A DNA stretch of 64,000 nt from Halobellus inordinatus (GTDB lineage Archaea > Halobacteriota > Halobacteria > Halobacteriales > Haloferacaceae), in assembly GCF_024464655.1 (NCBI RefSeq), contig NZ_JANHAV010000001.1, positions 124,001-188,000 of the forward strand, given 5' to 3'. The stretch's first letter is position 1. Each line of letters opens with the position of its first letter. The position numbers and the translations under genes were made by a program. Shown piece after piece: positions 1 through 9,122 of this stretch. The notes beneath the pieces were generated by a model, which worked only from the letters and a program-made list of their open reading frames with translations, searched no databases and was not told where the DNA came from.

Positions 1-812
1 TCCGCGACATCAATATGGAGACCGAGATGGGCGTCCGCGTCATCGCGATCCGTCGGGAGTCGGTGACGGGCAAGCGCCGCTGGCTGATGAACCCCGGCCC
101 CGACAGCGAACTCCAGGCCGACGACTCGCTCCTGCTTCGCGGCCCGCTCGACGGCATCTCGGGGGTGTTCGAGGACGTGACCGGCGATGCCTACGAACCC
201 CCGGAGGCAGTCGAACCGCCGATCGAGGACCTCGAACGCGCGGTCGACTCGATCATCCTGATGAAGGATATGAGCGAACTCGCAGTCGATCTGGCTTACG
301 GCGCGGTGCTGTTCGACAGCGAGGGCGTCGCCGAGGAAGTCCACGAACTGGAGGCCGAAGTCGACGCGCTGAAGTCGCGCTTCGAGGCCTGGACGCTCCG
401 CGCGGCGAGTCGCGTCGAAGATCCCGTCCGACTCCGCGGGCTCGTCCACCTGGCGTCGGCGACGGAGGTCATCTCCGATGCGGCCTTAGAGATCAGCGAG
501 GGAGTCCTCCGCGGTATCGACGCTCATCCGGTCGTCGCTGCCGCCGTCGAGGAGTCCGACGAGGTGATCGTTCGCCTCACGGTCGCCACCGACGCGCCGC
601 TCGCGGGCACCACTCTCGGCGAGGAGATGGTCAAGACGCAGACCGGGATGCGCGTCATCGCCGTCCGCCGCGCGAGCGGCGGCGAGTGGGTCGTCCAGCC
701 CGGCCCGACGACCGAACTCCGCGGCGGCGACGTCATCATCGCGAAGGGGACGCGGGCGGGGGCCGAACGGCTCGGCGAACTCGTCGGCGACGAACAGGAG
801 TTCGAGATCTAG
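1..812 (+). CDS. TrkA-C / PhoU domain protein (5' truncated by window)
   Basis: The reading frame is open to the first base, so the true start lies upstream; the first internal Met is at base 15. The visible part holds the end of one RCK_C/TrkA-C domain (about residues 1-50), a helical PhoU-like middle (about 65-170, rich in acidic helices) and a second RCK_C domain (about 185-265) with the usual GMRVIAVRR and PGPTTELRGGD motifs. This order is known from haloarchaeal proteins linked to potassium channels and transporters, where RCK_C binds a ligand and gates ion flow. No membrane segment is visible here. The role in K+ regulation is inferred from domains only. Confidence 0.8.
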   Translation, partial: RDINMETEMGVRVIAIRRESVTGKRRWLMNPGPDSELQADDSLLLRGPLDGISGVFEDVTGDAYEPPEAVEPPIEDLERAVDSIILMKDMSELAVDLAYGAVLFDSEGVAEEVHELEAEVDALKSRFEAWTLRAASRVEDPVRLRGLVHLASATEVISDAALEISEGVLRGIDAHPVVAAAVEESDEVIVRLTVATDAPLAGTTLGEEMVKTQTGMRVIAVRRASGGEWVVQPGPTTELRGGDVIIAKGTRAGAERLGELVGDEQEFEI

Positions 813-831
813 CTCTCTTTTCGGCCGCAGT

Positions 832-1149
832 CTACAGCCGCCGCGTCAGCCGCACGGCCTCGACGACGGTCAGCGCCGACGCGACGAGCAGCGCGGTCGA
901 CGTCGCGAGGACGAACGCGAGCACTAGAAACCAGCCCTCGGGACCCAAGACGGGATACTCGCGCGTGCCTGCGAACGGCCCGAACAGTTCGAGTACGCGG
1001 GCGAGGTACGCGACGACCGCGAGCGCGACGCCGACGCCGGCGCCGACCGCGGCGTTCCGTGGGACGTGCAACGCTCGGACCAGCCTCGATTGCGGCGGCC
1101 GGTCTGGAACCTCATCGCTCACGTCCTGTCCTTTCGGTGGCGTCGACAA
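832..1149 (-). CDS. Small two-helix membrane protein
   Basis: 105 residues with a polar N-terminus (MSTPPKGQDVSDEVPD) and two hydrophobic stretches, about residues 30-52 and 70-95, separated by a short loop; the C-terminus is basic (RLTRRL), as for an internal end. It converges with the upstream TrkA-C gene, whose stop is 20 bp away. It resembles short haloarchaeal membrane proteins of unknown function. No catalytic motif is visible and I do not assign a role. Confidence 0.6.
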   Translation of the reverse strand: MSTPPKGQDVSDEVPDRPPQSRLVRALHVPRNAAVGAGVGVALAVVAYLARVLELFGPFAGTREYPVLGPEGWFLVLAFVLATSTALLVASALTVVEAVRLTRRL

Positions 1150-1285
1150 AGCGTCGTCGGTCCCGTGGCATCTCCGGCGAATACTGCCACTCCCTTTCGG
1201 TACCGGAACAGCGAGAACGGCCAGTAGACGGCGACGAGCGGCGGAGACCGAACCCCTAAAGGCGGGTGCCTCCGAGTGTCAGATA

Positions 1286-2242
1286 ATGACGACACTCGGA
1301 ACGGCGAGTGCGGGTCCCGGCGAGATGGACACGGGCCGTCTCGAAGTCGGCGAAGCCCGCGACGGCTCCTCCGTCGGACTCCCCTGTGCGGTCATCAACG
1401 GCGCGTCCGACGGCAAGACTCTCTATATGCAGGCGGCCTCGGACGGCGACGAACTGAACGGCGTCGGCGTGATCAACCGGGTCGTCCCCCAACTCGACCC
1501 CGCGGAACTGTCCGGGACGATCCTCGTCGTCGGCATCGTCAACTACCACGCGTTCCAGGTCGCAGAGCACCGGAACCCGATCGACGACACGAAGATGAAC
1601 CGGGCGTACCCCGGCGACGAGAACGGCACGTCCTCCGAGCGGATCGCAGCCGCGACGTTCGACGCCGCCACCCGCGCGGACCTGATTCTCGACCTGCATC
1701 AGGGCTCGACCTCGCGGATGATCGACGAGGTTCGCGTCCGCTGTGGCCGCCGGCACCGTCTTCACGACGAGTGTCTCCAACTCGCGAAGACCTTCGGCTG
1801 CGGGTACGTCCTCGATCAGAAAGGTCCGGAGGGGCAACTCGCCCGCGCCGGCCCCGACCAGGGGATCCCGACGATCGACCCCGAACTCGGCGGCTGCGTC
1901 GGCTGGGACGAGACCAGCATCGAGGCGGGCGTCGAGGGCGTCTTCAACGTCCTCCACGACTACGGCTTCCTCGATGGATCGGTGACTCCCGAGCCACAGA
2001 CGCGTGCGAAGGGGTTCGACCAGTTCGGCTCGCCGACCGGCGGCCTCGTGCGCTTCCAGGTCGACCTCGGCGAGCGCGTCTCCGCGGGCGACCTCCTCTT
2101 CGAGGTGACGGACGTCTTCGGCGAACTGAAGGCTCGCGTGACCGCGAACAACGACGGGGTCTTCTGGCGCACCCGTCGGCTCCCGCAGGTCGCGACCGGC
2201 GAGTACGTCTGCTCTGTCGGCACCAACGTCGACGCGTACTGA
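1286..2242 (+). CDS. Succinylglutamate desuccinylase / aspartoacylase family hydrolase
   Basis: 318 residues; the start chosen is the ATG where family similarity begins, not the longer open frame upstream. The family are zinc amidohydrolases of the M14-like fold that deacylate N-acyl amino acids. The conserved DLHQG (His138) and MNRAYPG (about 104-110) motifs are present. In the usual N-terminal HGDE motif the His is replaced by Asp (Asp53, in SDGDELNG) while Glu56 is kept. The C-terminal part (about 225-318) is a beta-rich biotinyl-like domain (GERVSAGDLLFEV). It ends 4 bp before the threonine synthase homologue, so the two are probably cotranscribed. Substrate unknown. Confidence 0.75.
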   Translation: MTTLGTASAGPGEMDTGRLEVGEARDGSSVGLPCAVINGASDGKTLYMQAASDGDELNGVGVINRVVPQLDPAELSGTILVVGIVNYHAFQVAEHRNPIDDTKMNRAYPGDENGTSSERIAAATFDAATRADLILDLHQGSTSRMIDEVRVRCGRRHRLHDECLQLAKTFGCGYVLDQKGPEGQLARAGPDQGIPTIDPELGGCVGWDETSIEAGVEGVFNVLHDYGFLDGSVTPEPQTRAKGFDQFGSPTGGLVRFQVDLGERVSAGDLLFEVTDVFGELKARVTANNDGVFWRTRRLPQVATGEYVCSVGTNVDAY

Positions 2243-2246
2243 ACGT

Positions 2247-3341
2247 ATGTCTTCCCCGCTCACGCTCCACTGCTCCGGGTGCGACCGGACCTACGACGCG
2301 TGGACCTGGCGGTGTGACTGCGGCGCGCCACTGGAGTTCGCGTCGACTCCGACGCCCGCGGATCGCGAGCCACCGACCTCGTGGGCGGACACTTGCGCCG
2401 GACTGTGGTCGTTCGACGACTTCCTCCCGGTCGACCCGCACGTCTCGCTCGGCGAAGGCCTGACGCCGCTCGTCGGCGCCCCCGACTGGGACGCCCAGTT
2501 CAAACTCGAATACGTCTTTCCGACCGGCTCGTTCAAGGATCGCGGCGCCACGGTGACGCTGTCGGTCGCCGCGGAACTCGGTGTCGAGCGCGTCGTCGAG
2601 GACTCCTCGGGGAACGCCGGTGCGGCGATCGCGACGTACGCCGCCCGCGCGGGCATCGACGCCGACATCTACGTCCCGTCGTCGGTGAAGCCCGCCAAGC
2701 GCCGCGCGATCGAACGCGCTGGCGCGACGCCCGTCCCGATCGACGGGAGTCGCGAGGACGTGACCGCCGCCTGCGTCGACGCCGTCGAGTCCGGCGACGC
2801 GTGGTACGCCTCACACGCGTGGAACCCGGCGTTCTTCGCGGGGACGGCCACGTTCGCCTACGAGGTGTGCGCCCAGCGCGAGTGGACCGCGCCGGACGCC
2901 GTCGTGACGCCGCTCGGCCACGGCACGCTCTTTTTGGGCGCGTACCGCGGCTTTCGTGCCCTCCGCGAGGCCGGCTGGATCGACGAGCTGCCGCGGCTCC
3001 TCGGCGCACAGGCGGCGGGCTATGCGCCCATCGCCGCCGAACTCCACGGCGAGGACGCTGCCGCCGGCTCCAACGACGTCGCGGACGGGATTCAGATCTG
3101 CGACCCTGTCAGAAAGACGCAGATTCTCGATTGCATCGACGCCACCGACGGCGACGCCATCGCGGTCCCGGCGGCGGCGGTCGAACGCGAGCGCGACGCC
3201 TTACACCGACACGGCTTCTACGTCGAGCCCACCTGCGCGGTCGCGCCCGCCGCACTCGCCGCCTACCGCGAGCGCGGCGTCGTCGCTCCCGACGACGACG
3301 TGGTCGTCCCGCTCACCGGCAGCGGGCTGAAAACGCAGTAG
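2247..3341 (+). CDS. thrC: Threonine synthase-like PLP-dependent enzyme
   Basis: 364 residues of fold-type II PLP enzyme. Lys97 in the TGSFKDRGA motif is the expected Schiff-base lysine, and EDSSGNAGAA (about 117-126) is the phosphate/substrate loop. The first 30 residues carry CxxC and CxC pairs (Cys9, Cys12, Cys23, Cys25) typical of a zinc-ribbon in archaeal threonine synthases. Threonine synthase converts O-phosphohomoserine to threonine. It follows the preceding hydrolase by 4 bp. A paralogous lyase with another substrate is possible, because haloarchaea often have more than one ThrC-like protein. Confidence 0.75.
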   Translation: MSSPLTLHCSGCDRTYDAWTWRCDCGAPLEFASTPTPADREPPTSWADTCAGLWSFDDFLPVDPHVSLGEGLTPLVGAPDWDAQFKLEYVFPTGSFKDRGATVTLSVAAELGVERVVEDSSGNAGAAIATYAARAGIDADIYVPSSVKPAKRRAIERAGATPVPIDGSREDVTAACVDAVESGDAWYASHAWNPAFFAGTATFAYEVCAQREWTAPDAVVTPLGHGTLFLGAYRGFRALREAGWIDELPRLLGAQAAGYAPIAAELHGEDAAAGSNDVADGIQICDPVRKTQILDCIDATDGDAIAVPAAAVERERDALHRHGFYVEPTCAVAPAALAAYRERGVVAPDDDVVVPLTGSGLKTQ

Positions 3342-3383
3342 CGTTCGAAAAAGCGACCCGGCCCGGCTCGACCGACGCCGACG

Positions 3384-4190
3384 CTATCGACGACGACGCA
3401 ACTGTTCGTCCCAGTCGATCCAGTCCTGTTCCCAGCCGGTCTTCGCGAAGTAGCCGTCCGCGCTCGCCCGTTCGGCGTCCTCTCTCATCGTCCGATTCCG
3501 TGCCGGGGCGCTGCCCTGTTCCCCGTCGACGAGCAGCGGCTTGAACGCTACCGGCCCGTGGCGCTCGATCACGTCGCCCGAGGCGTCCACGGCGGCGAGC
3601 GTCTGCTCGGGACCGCCGAGCGGGAGGACGAGCCGTCCGTCGGGAGCGAGCTGGTCGACGAGTCGCTTCGGCGGGTCGATCGCGGCCGCCTCGACCAGAA
3701 TCCGGTCGAAGGGAGCGTACTCAGGGAGGCCGTTGGCTCCGTCGCGGGCGTCGACGAGGACGCCGCCGTAGCCCGCCGAATCGAGGTTCGAGCGCGCGGC
3801 GTAGACGAGCCGTCGGTCGATGTCGACGGCGTGGACGCGCGTCTCGTCGAGGATCTCCGCGAGCAAGGCCGCGGTGTAGCCGACGCCCGCGCCGACGACG
3901 AGGACGTCGCCAGTTCGGTCGCGTTCGCCCTCGGTCTCCCGACGTGTCCCCGCTGTGGGCTCAGCCGCGGCTGCGCTCTCTGGAGCGTCGACGTCGAGCG
4001 CCGTCAGGAGCCGCGCGACGATCTCCGGTGAGAGTGTGCCGGCCGCGTCGCCGCTTCGATCGTCGTACGGTGCGTCGTCGACAAACTCCTGACGGGGCAC
4101 CGTCCGCATCGCGAGAGAGACGGCCGCATCGACCGTCAGCCGCTCTTCGAGGCCGTCGACCATATCCCCGCGCAGTTCCCCGGGATCCAT
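3384..4190 (-). CDS. pcm: Protein-L-isoaspartate O-methyltransferase homologue
   Basis: 268 residues from ATG 4190; an upstream in-frame Met would add 12 residues of poor quality. The SAM-binding motif I is VLVVGAGVGYTAALLAEI, followed by VHAVDIDRRLV and the PFDRILVEAA and GRLVLPLGG motifs of the PCMT family. The family repairs isoaspartyl residues in aged proteins by methylating them with SAM. The protein is longer than bacterial Pcm (about 210) because of an acidic insert before motif I and a C-terminal extension ending in WIDWDEQLRRRR. It is convergent with thrC (42 bp apart). Confidence 0.8.
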   Translation of the reverse strand: MDPGELRGDMVDGLEERLTVDAAVSLAMRTVPRQEFVDDAPYDDRSGDAAGTLSPEIVARLLTALDVDAPESAAAAEPTAGTRRETEGERDRTGDVLVVGAGVGYTAALLAEILDETRVHAVDIDRRLVYAARSNLDSAGYGGVLVDARDGANGLPEYAPFDRILVEAAAIDPPKRLVDQLAPDGRLVLPLGGPEQTLAAVDASGDVIERHGPVAFKPLLVDGEQGSAPARNRTMREDAERASADGYFAKTGWEQDWIDWDEQLRRRR

Positions 4191-4306
4191 ACGTCGCTCT
4201 CGGAGGTGCGCACTAATCAACTGCACGCTCCGCCCGCCGCGGCGAAGTCGCTCGACGAGGGATGGCGCGTGTGTCCGTCGCCCCCGGATACACGCTACCG
4301 CTGTTT

Positions 4307-4392
4307 CTATAGTAGCGTTTGCAACTGATTACACAGCCAATCGCACGACTGCGTGCGATTCGGTGCGTGAAGACGTGCAAACGCTACTATAG
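4307..4392. repeat. Palindromic element A1 (family A, 86 bp)
   Basis: The ends are perfect 17-bp inverted repeats, ctatagtagcgtttgca (4307-4323) and its complement (4376-4392). A second hairpin sits in the centre (atcgcacg / cgtgcgat). Three more copies occur at 16772, 43050 and 52503. A1 and A4 share one orientation and A2 and A3 the other. No target duplication is visible beyond the palindromic CTATAG ends. It lies between pcm and a small membrane-protein gene and encodes nothing. Confidence 0.9.
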
Positions 4393-4411
4393 CGGGCCGA
4401 ATCGTTTCCTC

Positions 4412-4621
4412 TCACGGGCCGAGCAGCCGCTCGACGGCGCTCGTGAGGTCGACGACGGCGAGGCTCATCCCCGTGACGACCACGAGCGCGACAGCGGCCA
4501 GGTAACCGAGGAAGCCGACGGTCGCGAACGTCCACTCCGGGAAGAGCACTCCCCCGAAGACGATCGGCACGGCGGCTGTACCCGCGACTACGAGGAGGGC
4601 GTGGGCGGCAATTCGTGTCAC
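4412..4621 (-). CDS. Small two-helix membrane protein (GTG start)
   Basis: 69 residues from GTG 4621 (VTRIAAHALLVVAGTAAV...). Two hydrophobic helices, about residues 5-25 and 33-55, flank the turn FGGVLFPEW; the tail is VDLTSAVERLLGP. The start is chosen because it opens the first helix directly and an AT-rich, TATA-like stretch (around cgttatcat on the minus strand) lies about 25-30 bp upstream. It is downstream of the zinc-finger gene on the same strand with a 122-bp gap. Similar short membrane proteins are common in haloarchaea; function unknown. Confidence 0.6.
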   Translation of the reverse strand: MTRIAAHALLVVAGTAAVPIVFGGVLFPEWTFATVGFLGYLAAVALVVVTGMSLAVVDLTSAVERLLGP

Positions 4622-4743
4622 TTCGGAATTGTGTTTTTCCCGATGATAACGTAAGCGTATCGGTGACTCAAATCTGCATCGTTCAAAACAGGAATACGGG
4701 CTGCAATCTGCCGCCCTGAGTTCCCGAAAACGTCGCTGTATCG

Positions 4744-5403
4744 CTACCAGGCCGACCAGGCGGACGTCGTCTTGTCGGTGCCGTAGAGCCGCTTGACGTC
4801 TTTCGCGTAGACCATATCGCCCTCGTGGTCGAGTTTTCCGTGGCGGTACTCGGGGGCGTCCTGACGAACCTGAATCGCCTTCACGTCGAACTCCTCGTCG
4901 CCGAAGGATTCGGTCTCGCCGACGACGAACTCGTGGTCGCCCGGAAGCTGTAACTCGAAACTTCGGGTCGACTCGCGGTCGCCGGTCCCCTCTTTGGGGT
5001 TGACGGTCACTTTGACGGTGACGTTGTCGACCGCGCGGGTCCAGATGGTGTCGACGTCCTCGATCGTCGCCTCCTCGGTGCGCTGTTCGGGGCCGACCTC
5101 GATGCCGGTGATCCGAACGAGCATAATGGCCTCCTCGCTGTCGACGATGAACTCCTCGCCGACGGCGATGGTCTCTTCGGGCGGCGCGTCGACGCTCGTC
5201 GAGAACGACTCGCCGTCCTGGGAGACGACGACGTCGCGCTCGATTTCGGTCTCCGTCTCGATGCGGACCTTGTGGACGTGACCGCACTCCGTGCAGCGGA
5301 CGGTGTGGTGACCGCTGCCTTCTTTCAGTACCTCGTGGACCGTCGGCTCAGCGGGCGAACAGGAGGGACATTCGACCGCGATGCGGTCCTGTGGCGTGCT
5401 CAT
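4744..5403 (-). CDS. HVO_0476-family zinc finger protein
   Basis: 219 residues. The N-terminus carries a zinc ribbon (CPSC at 12-15 and CTEC at about 37-40, the latter followed by GHVHKVRIETE). The rest is an acidic beta-rich region with an ETIAVGEEFIVDSEEA strand pattern, and the end is basic and aromatic (KTTSAWSAW). The family is widely conserved in haloarchaea, has no proven function and is named after the Haloferax protein. The neighbours, aminopeptidase and type II GAPDH, match the order I recall around the Haloferax gene. Confidence 0.8.
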   Translation of the reverse strand: MSTPQDRIAVECPSCSPAEPTVHEVLKEGSGHHTVRCTECGHVHKVRIETETEIERDVVVSQDGESFSTSVDAPPEETIAVGEEFIVDSEEAIMLVRITGIEVGPEQRTEEATIEDVDTIWTRAVDNVTVKVTVNPKEGTGDRESTRSFELQLPGDHEFVVGETESFGDEEFDVKAIQVRQDAPEYRHGKLDHEGDMVYAKDVKRLYGTDKTTSAWSAW

Positions 5404-5589
5404 ACGGCTCCGTAACCCGTCTGGCCGTAAAAGTCCGCCCTTCCGCGGGGCAGCGTGCGAGTCGCTGGCTCACGAGGGTTTCGTGCTGCGCTGGTGCCCT
5501 CCTCGCCGTCTGTCGAGGCAGCCCCACCTGCTCTCCGTTCTCGCGGCTTACTGCTCGACGTTCGAGAGGTCGACGACGTCCCCGCTCGC

Positions 5590-6540
5590 TCACCGAGGAA
5601 GCTCCACTTCCTCGCCGTCCGCCCGCACGGTCGGCTCTCGCACGATCCCGTCGAGATGCAGCGGTGCGTCCGTGTCGCCGCCAATTCCGGCGTCGTCGCC
5701 GATCGCGATGTGGATCGTCCCGGCCGCCTTCTCGTCGAGGAGGACGGAGCCGACGAGGTCGGTCACCCCGACGTTGGTCCCGATGCCGAGTTCCGCGAGG
5801 TTGTACGCGTCGCGGCCGACCTCCTCGGCGGCTTCCTCGACCTGCGATCGGATCTCGTCGTCCGAAATCTCGGTGACGTAGCCGTCTTCGACCTCGAACC
5901 GGAGTTCCTGCCCGTCGTCGAGGAGGCCGTGCGGTCGCATCGTCCCGTCGACGACGTAGGTGCCGTCGGCGTTCGTCGGCGAGACGAACACTTCGCCAGC
6001 GGGGAGATTCGAGAAGCCGCCGGCGTCGTGGACGATACCCGTGTCGGTGTTCCACTCCCTGTCGCCAGTCTCGAAGGTGATGTCCGTGCCCGCCGGCGCG
6101 GTCACGCGAATCTCGTCTGCGTCTGCGACCTGCGCGAGCACGTCGCGGCAGTGCTGGGCGATGGTCTCGTAGTCGGCGTCGAGACCCGTGACGAACACGT
6201 CTTCGGTGATTCCGGGGAGGGTCGCGCCGCGCGCGCCGGCCTCGCAGGCGTCGCCGCGAGCGCGCGTGTGGCTGATGCTTTTCGTCGTCGGCGCGAGGAA
6301 GACGTCGGCCGCAGCCATCGCGGCGGCCACCGTCGCGGGCGGTTCCTCGCCGTGTTGGTCGCCCGGCGGATACTGGAGGATCGTCGTATCCTCCGAGACC
6401 GCGCACGCGGCCTCATAGAGCGCTTCGCCGATCGGCCGGCGTTTGTCGTCGGTGACGACGACGCACGATTCGGACGCTTCGAGGGCCATACACTGCTCGA
6501 CTGCCGTCCTCGCGGCAGTCACGAGTCCGTCGTTCGACAT
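5590..6540 (-). CDS. Aminopeptidase (M29-like / leucyl aminopeptidase family)
   Basis: 316 residues from the ATG at 6540 (MSNDGLVTAARTAVEQC). A more distal start would add 13 residues without support. The protein matches the archaeal aminopeptidase T-like group: an N-terminal Rossmann-like half with ALYEAACAV and the APTTKSISHTRAR loop, and a C-terminal metal-binding half with GEVFVSPTNADGTYVVDG, ELGIGTN (about 258-264) and GTIHIAIGDD (about 280-289), containing Glu and His ligands typical of the clan. It would release N-terminal residues from peptides using divalent metals. It diverges from the type II GAPDH gene. Confidence 0.75.
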   Translation of the reverse strand: MSNDGLVTAARTAVEQCMALEASESCVVVTDDKRRPIGEALYEAACAVSEDTTILQYPPGDQHGEEPPATVAAAMAAADVFLAPTTKSISHTRARGDACEAGARGATLPGITEDVFVTGLDADYETIAQHCRDVLAQVADADEIRVTAPAGTDITFETGDREWNTDTGIVHDAGGFSNLPAGEVFVSPTNADGTYVVDGTMRPHGLLDDGQELRFEVEDGYVTEISDDEIRSQVEEAAEEVGRDAYNLAELGIGTNVGVTDLVGSVLLDEKAAGTIHIAIGDDAGIGGDTDAPLHLDGIVREPTVRADGEEVELPR

Positions 6541-6753
6541 ACTACTCGGTGAGACCCCCGCGGAGTTAGGCGTTCGCATCGGGCCGGTTCCCGGGGCTAG
6601 CCCCGCAGACGAAGACGCGTGTGAACGCGTTTCAGGACCTGGCGCGTTCGTTACTCGCCTTCGGGAAAATCGCCCGCGTTACTCGCCGAGGAGTTAATTT
6701 CTGGTCGTTATGCTCCGAAATAACTATGCGTGTGCTCCCCGGATTCTCGAATG

Positions 6754-7827
6754 ATGATACGAGTGGGTGTCAACGGTTACGGAACGATCGGTAAGCGCGT
6801 CGCCGACGCCGTCGCGGCCCAGCCAGATATGGAAGTCGCCGGCGTCGCCAAGACGCAGCCCAACTTCGAGGCCCACACCGCCGTCGAGCGCGGCTACCCG
6901 ATGTACGCCGCCATCCCCGAGCGCGCCCCGCTCTTCGGGGACGCCGGCATCGAGACCGCGGGCATCGTCGACGAGTTGGTCGCCGACGCCGACGTGATGG
7001 TCGACGCCACGCCGTCGGGCATCGGCGCCGAGAACAAGTCGCTGTACGCTTCCTACGACACGCCGGCGATCTTCCAGGGCGGCGAGGACGCGGACGTCGC
7101 CGACGTGAGCTTCAACGCCCGGTCGAACTACGACGACGCCCGCGGCGCCGACTCCGTCCGCGTCGTCTCCTGTAACACGACCGGGATCTCGCGGCTCGTC
7201 GCACCGCTGGAGGAGGCCTACGGCGTCGAGAAGGTTCGCGCGACGCTCGTTCGCCGTGGCGGCGACCCAGGCCAGAACTCCCGGGGTCCGATCAACGACA
7301 TCCTTCCGGACCCGATCGGCATCCCGTCGCACCACGGCCCCGACGTCAAGACGATCTTCCCCGATCTCGAAATCGACACGATGGGGCTGAAGGTCCCGGC
7401 GACGCTGATGCACGTCCACGCGCTCAACGTCACGCTCGAATCCGACGTCACGGCCGCCCACGTCCGCCAACTGCTGGAGGGCGAATCCCGCGTCTACGTC
7501 ATTCCGGAGGGCCTCGGTCTCGACGGGGCTGGAAAGCTCAAGGACTTCGCGCTCGACGCCGGCCGACCCCGCGGCGACCTCTGGGAGAACTGCCTGTGGG
7601 GTGAGTCGATCGCGACCGAGGGTCGTGACCTCTATCTCTTCCAGGCGATCCACCAGGAGTCCGACGTCGTCCCCGAGAACGTCGACGCGATCCGCGCCGT
7701 GACCGAGTCCGCGGACGCCGACGAGAGCATCGAGCGCACGAACCGGACGCTCGGCGTCGGTCTCTCGGGTGATCCCGCGGGTTTTAGCGAGTCCGGCCAG
7801 GTCGAAGCCGAGGCCGCCGACGACTGA
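6754..7827 (+). CDS. gap: Type II glyceraldehyde-3-phosphate dehydrogenase
   Basis: 357 residues of the archaeal phosphorylating GAPDH class. The N-terminal nucleotide-binding motif is [17 protein letters not shown], and the catalytic cysteine is in [11 protein letters not shown] (about Cys140). The family signatures [17 protein letters not shown] and HVHALNVT are also present. The start is the second of two adjacent ATGs (6751/6754), directly before the first beta strand. In Haloferax the type II enzyme has been assigned to gluconeogenesis and the type I enzyme to sugar breakdown; a type I copy lies 2.6 kb away on the other strand. Confidence 0.93.
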   Translation: MIRVGVNGYGTIGKRVADAVAAQPDMEVAGVAKTQPNFEAHTAVERGYPMYAAIPERAPLFGDAGIETAGIVDELVADADVMVDATPSGIGAENKSLYASYDTPAIFQGGEDADVADVSFNARSNYDDARGADSVRVVSCNTTGISRLVAPLEEAYGVEKVRATLVRRGGDPGQNSRGPINDILPDPIGIPSHHGPDVKTIFPDLEIDTMGLKVPATLMHVHALNVTLESDVTAAHVRQLLEGESRVYVIPEGLGLDGAGKLKDFALDAGRPRGDLWENCLWGESIATEGRDLYLFQAIHQESDVVPENVDAIRAVTESADADESIERTNRTLGVGLSGDPAGFSESGQVEAEAADD

Positions 7828-7914
7828 CCCCCCGAGGCGACACACCGCTCGTTCGACACGTCACCGACCGTTCCGCCGCCCACGTTTATCCGTTCTCACC
7901 GAGTGGTCGCGTCC

Positions 7915-8520
7915 GTGACCGACGACGCCCACAGAACCGACTCAGCGGCCGCCGACGCCGGTTCAGACGCGCCGCCGGACGACGAGATGGACCGTCTCCT
8001 CGCAGAGTTCGACGCGCTCGAAGCAACCGTCGACTCTCCGGCGGAGCGAGAACGCGTCCGAACTGCCCGCCGCGCCGCCGTGTCGGCCGCACGGAACGCT
8101 GGCGTCTTCGGCCGGGTCGTCCGCGGGTTCGACCGCGGCGACCTCGCGGAGGCGTTTCTGGGATGTGTCCTGTTCGGTATCCCGATGTTCGTCGAGGGTG
8201 GCACGAACGAAGTGGGCCGATTCCTCGCCGCGCATCCGCCCCTGCTCGTTGGAACGCTCCTCGCCGGAGTCGGACTCGTCATCGGCATCCTCTACGTCGC
8301 CGACATTCAGGACGTCCGCGTGCAGGAACCGTTCTTCGGAGTCCTCCCCCGGCGACTCGTGGGCGTCCTCGGCGTCTCGTTTCTCACCGCGGTGGTCGTG
8401 ATGACCGGGTGGGGACGCGTCGAGTGGGGAACGCCGCTCTTGGCGCTCGCGGACGTCGCCGTCGCGTTCGTACCGATGAGCATCGGCGCAGCGCTCGGCG
8501 ACATCCTCCCGGCGACGTGA
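7915..8520 (+). CDS. DUF2391-type integral membrane protein
   Basis: 201 residues from GTG 7915 (an in-frame GTG at 7903 is also possible). A TATA-like cgtttatcc lies about 30 bp upstream, which suits a leaderless message starting near 7915. The first 75 residues are acidic and helical. Membrane segments follow at about 83-101, 110-132, 150-168 and 175-195, ending in FVPMSIGAALGDILPAT, which is characteristic of the family. Function is unknown. It follows the type II GAPDH gene on the same strand by 87 bp. Confidence 0.7.
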   Translation: MTDDAHRTDSAAADAGSDAPPDDEMDRLLAEFDALEATVDSPAERERVRTARRAAVSAARNAGVFGRVVRGFDRGDLAEAFLGCVLFGIPMFVEGGTNEVGRFLAAHPPLLVGTLLAGVGLVIGILYVADIQDVRVQEPFFGVLPRRLVGVLGVSFLTAVVVMTGWGRVEWGTPLLALADVAVAFVPMSIGAALGDILPAT

Positions 8521-8544
8521 CTGCGTCGGGACCGACGAAAATCG

Positions 8545-9045
8545 CTACTCCTCCGGTAGAATCTCGTGGAACGTCACCTCGCGCGTCTCGGTATCGAGCG
8601 TACCGACGTGATAGACGTCGTCAGCGCCGGGGAACGGCAGTCCGCCCGGATTGACGTGAACCGTGCCATCGCGTTCCTCGTGCGTCCGTTCGTGGGTGTG
8701 CCCGCGGACGACGTAGTCGTAGTCGCCGCACGCGAGGAGCGCGTCCACGAGCCGTTCGCTCGTGCCGTGATAGACGGCGAGGTCGACGCCGTCGAACGTC
8801 AGCGCGGCGCTCTCGCCGTGGTACGTTCCGAACGCTTCGATCGTCTCCGCGAGCGCCCACTCGCCGTCGTTGTTGCCGCGGACGGCGTGGAAGGCGAAGT
8901 CGGCGTCGAAGACGGCGGCGGTGAACGGCGCGACGACGTCGCCGCAGTGGATCACCGCGTCGACGCCCTCGCTCTCGAACGTTTCGACGGCGGCGCGTGC
9001 CAGATCGAGGTTGTCGTGGGTGTCAGAACAGAGTCCGACGCGCAT
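8545..9045 (-). CDS. YfcE/MJ0936-type metallophosphoesterase
   Basis: 166 residues with all five metallophosphatase blocks: GLCSDTHDN (residues 4-12), HCGDVV (about 35-40), VRGNNDGEW (about 57-65), YHGTS (about 93-97) and GHTHERTH (about 114-121). These Asp, His and Asn residues bind two metal ions. Family members hydrolyse phosphodiesters such as bis-pNPP and 2',3'-cyclic nucleotides in vitro; the natural substrate is usually unknown. It lies just downstream of pgk on the same strand (77 bp gap). Confidence 0.85.
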   Translation of the reverse strand: MRVGLCSDTHDNLDLARAAVETFESEGVDAVIHCGDVVAPFTAAVFDADFAFHAVRGNNDGEWALAETIEAFGTYHGESAALTFDGVDLAVYHGTSERLVDALLACGDYDYVVRGHTHERTHEERDGTVHVNPGGLPFPGADDVYHVGTLDTETREVTFHEILPEE

Positions 9046-9122
9046 CGGTATCCGATTCGACGCACGCCTGCTTCAGCGCTTCGACGGGGGCGTCGCTCGC
9101 GATTCGGTCATCGCTCGCGACG

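Noticed and set aside
686-1285. Upstream 200-codon extension of the aspartoacylase-like gene
   Set aside because: The extension overlaps the TrkA-C and small membrane genes and has random Arg/Thr/Ser-rich composition; homology begins at 1286.
2381-3544. 387-residue frame over thrC
   Set aside because: Arg-rich shadow of thrC in frame +2 with no known domain.
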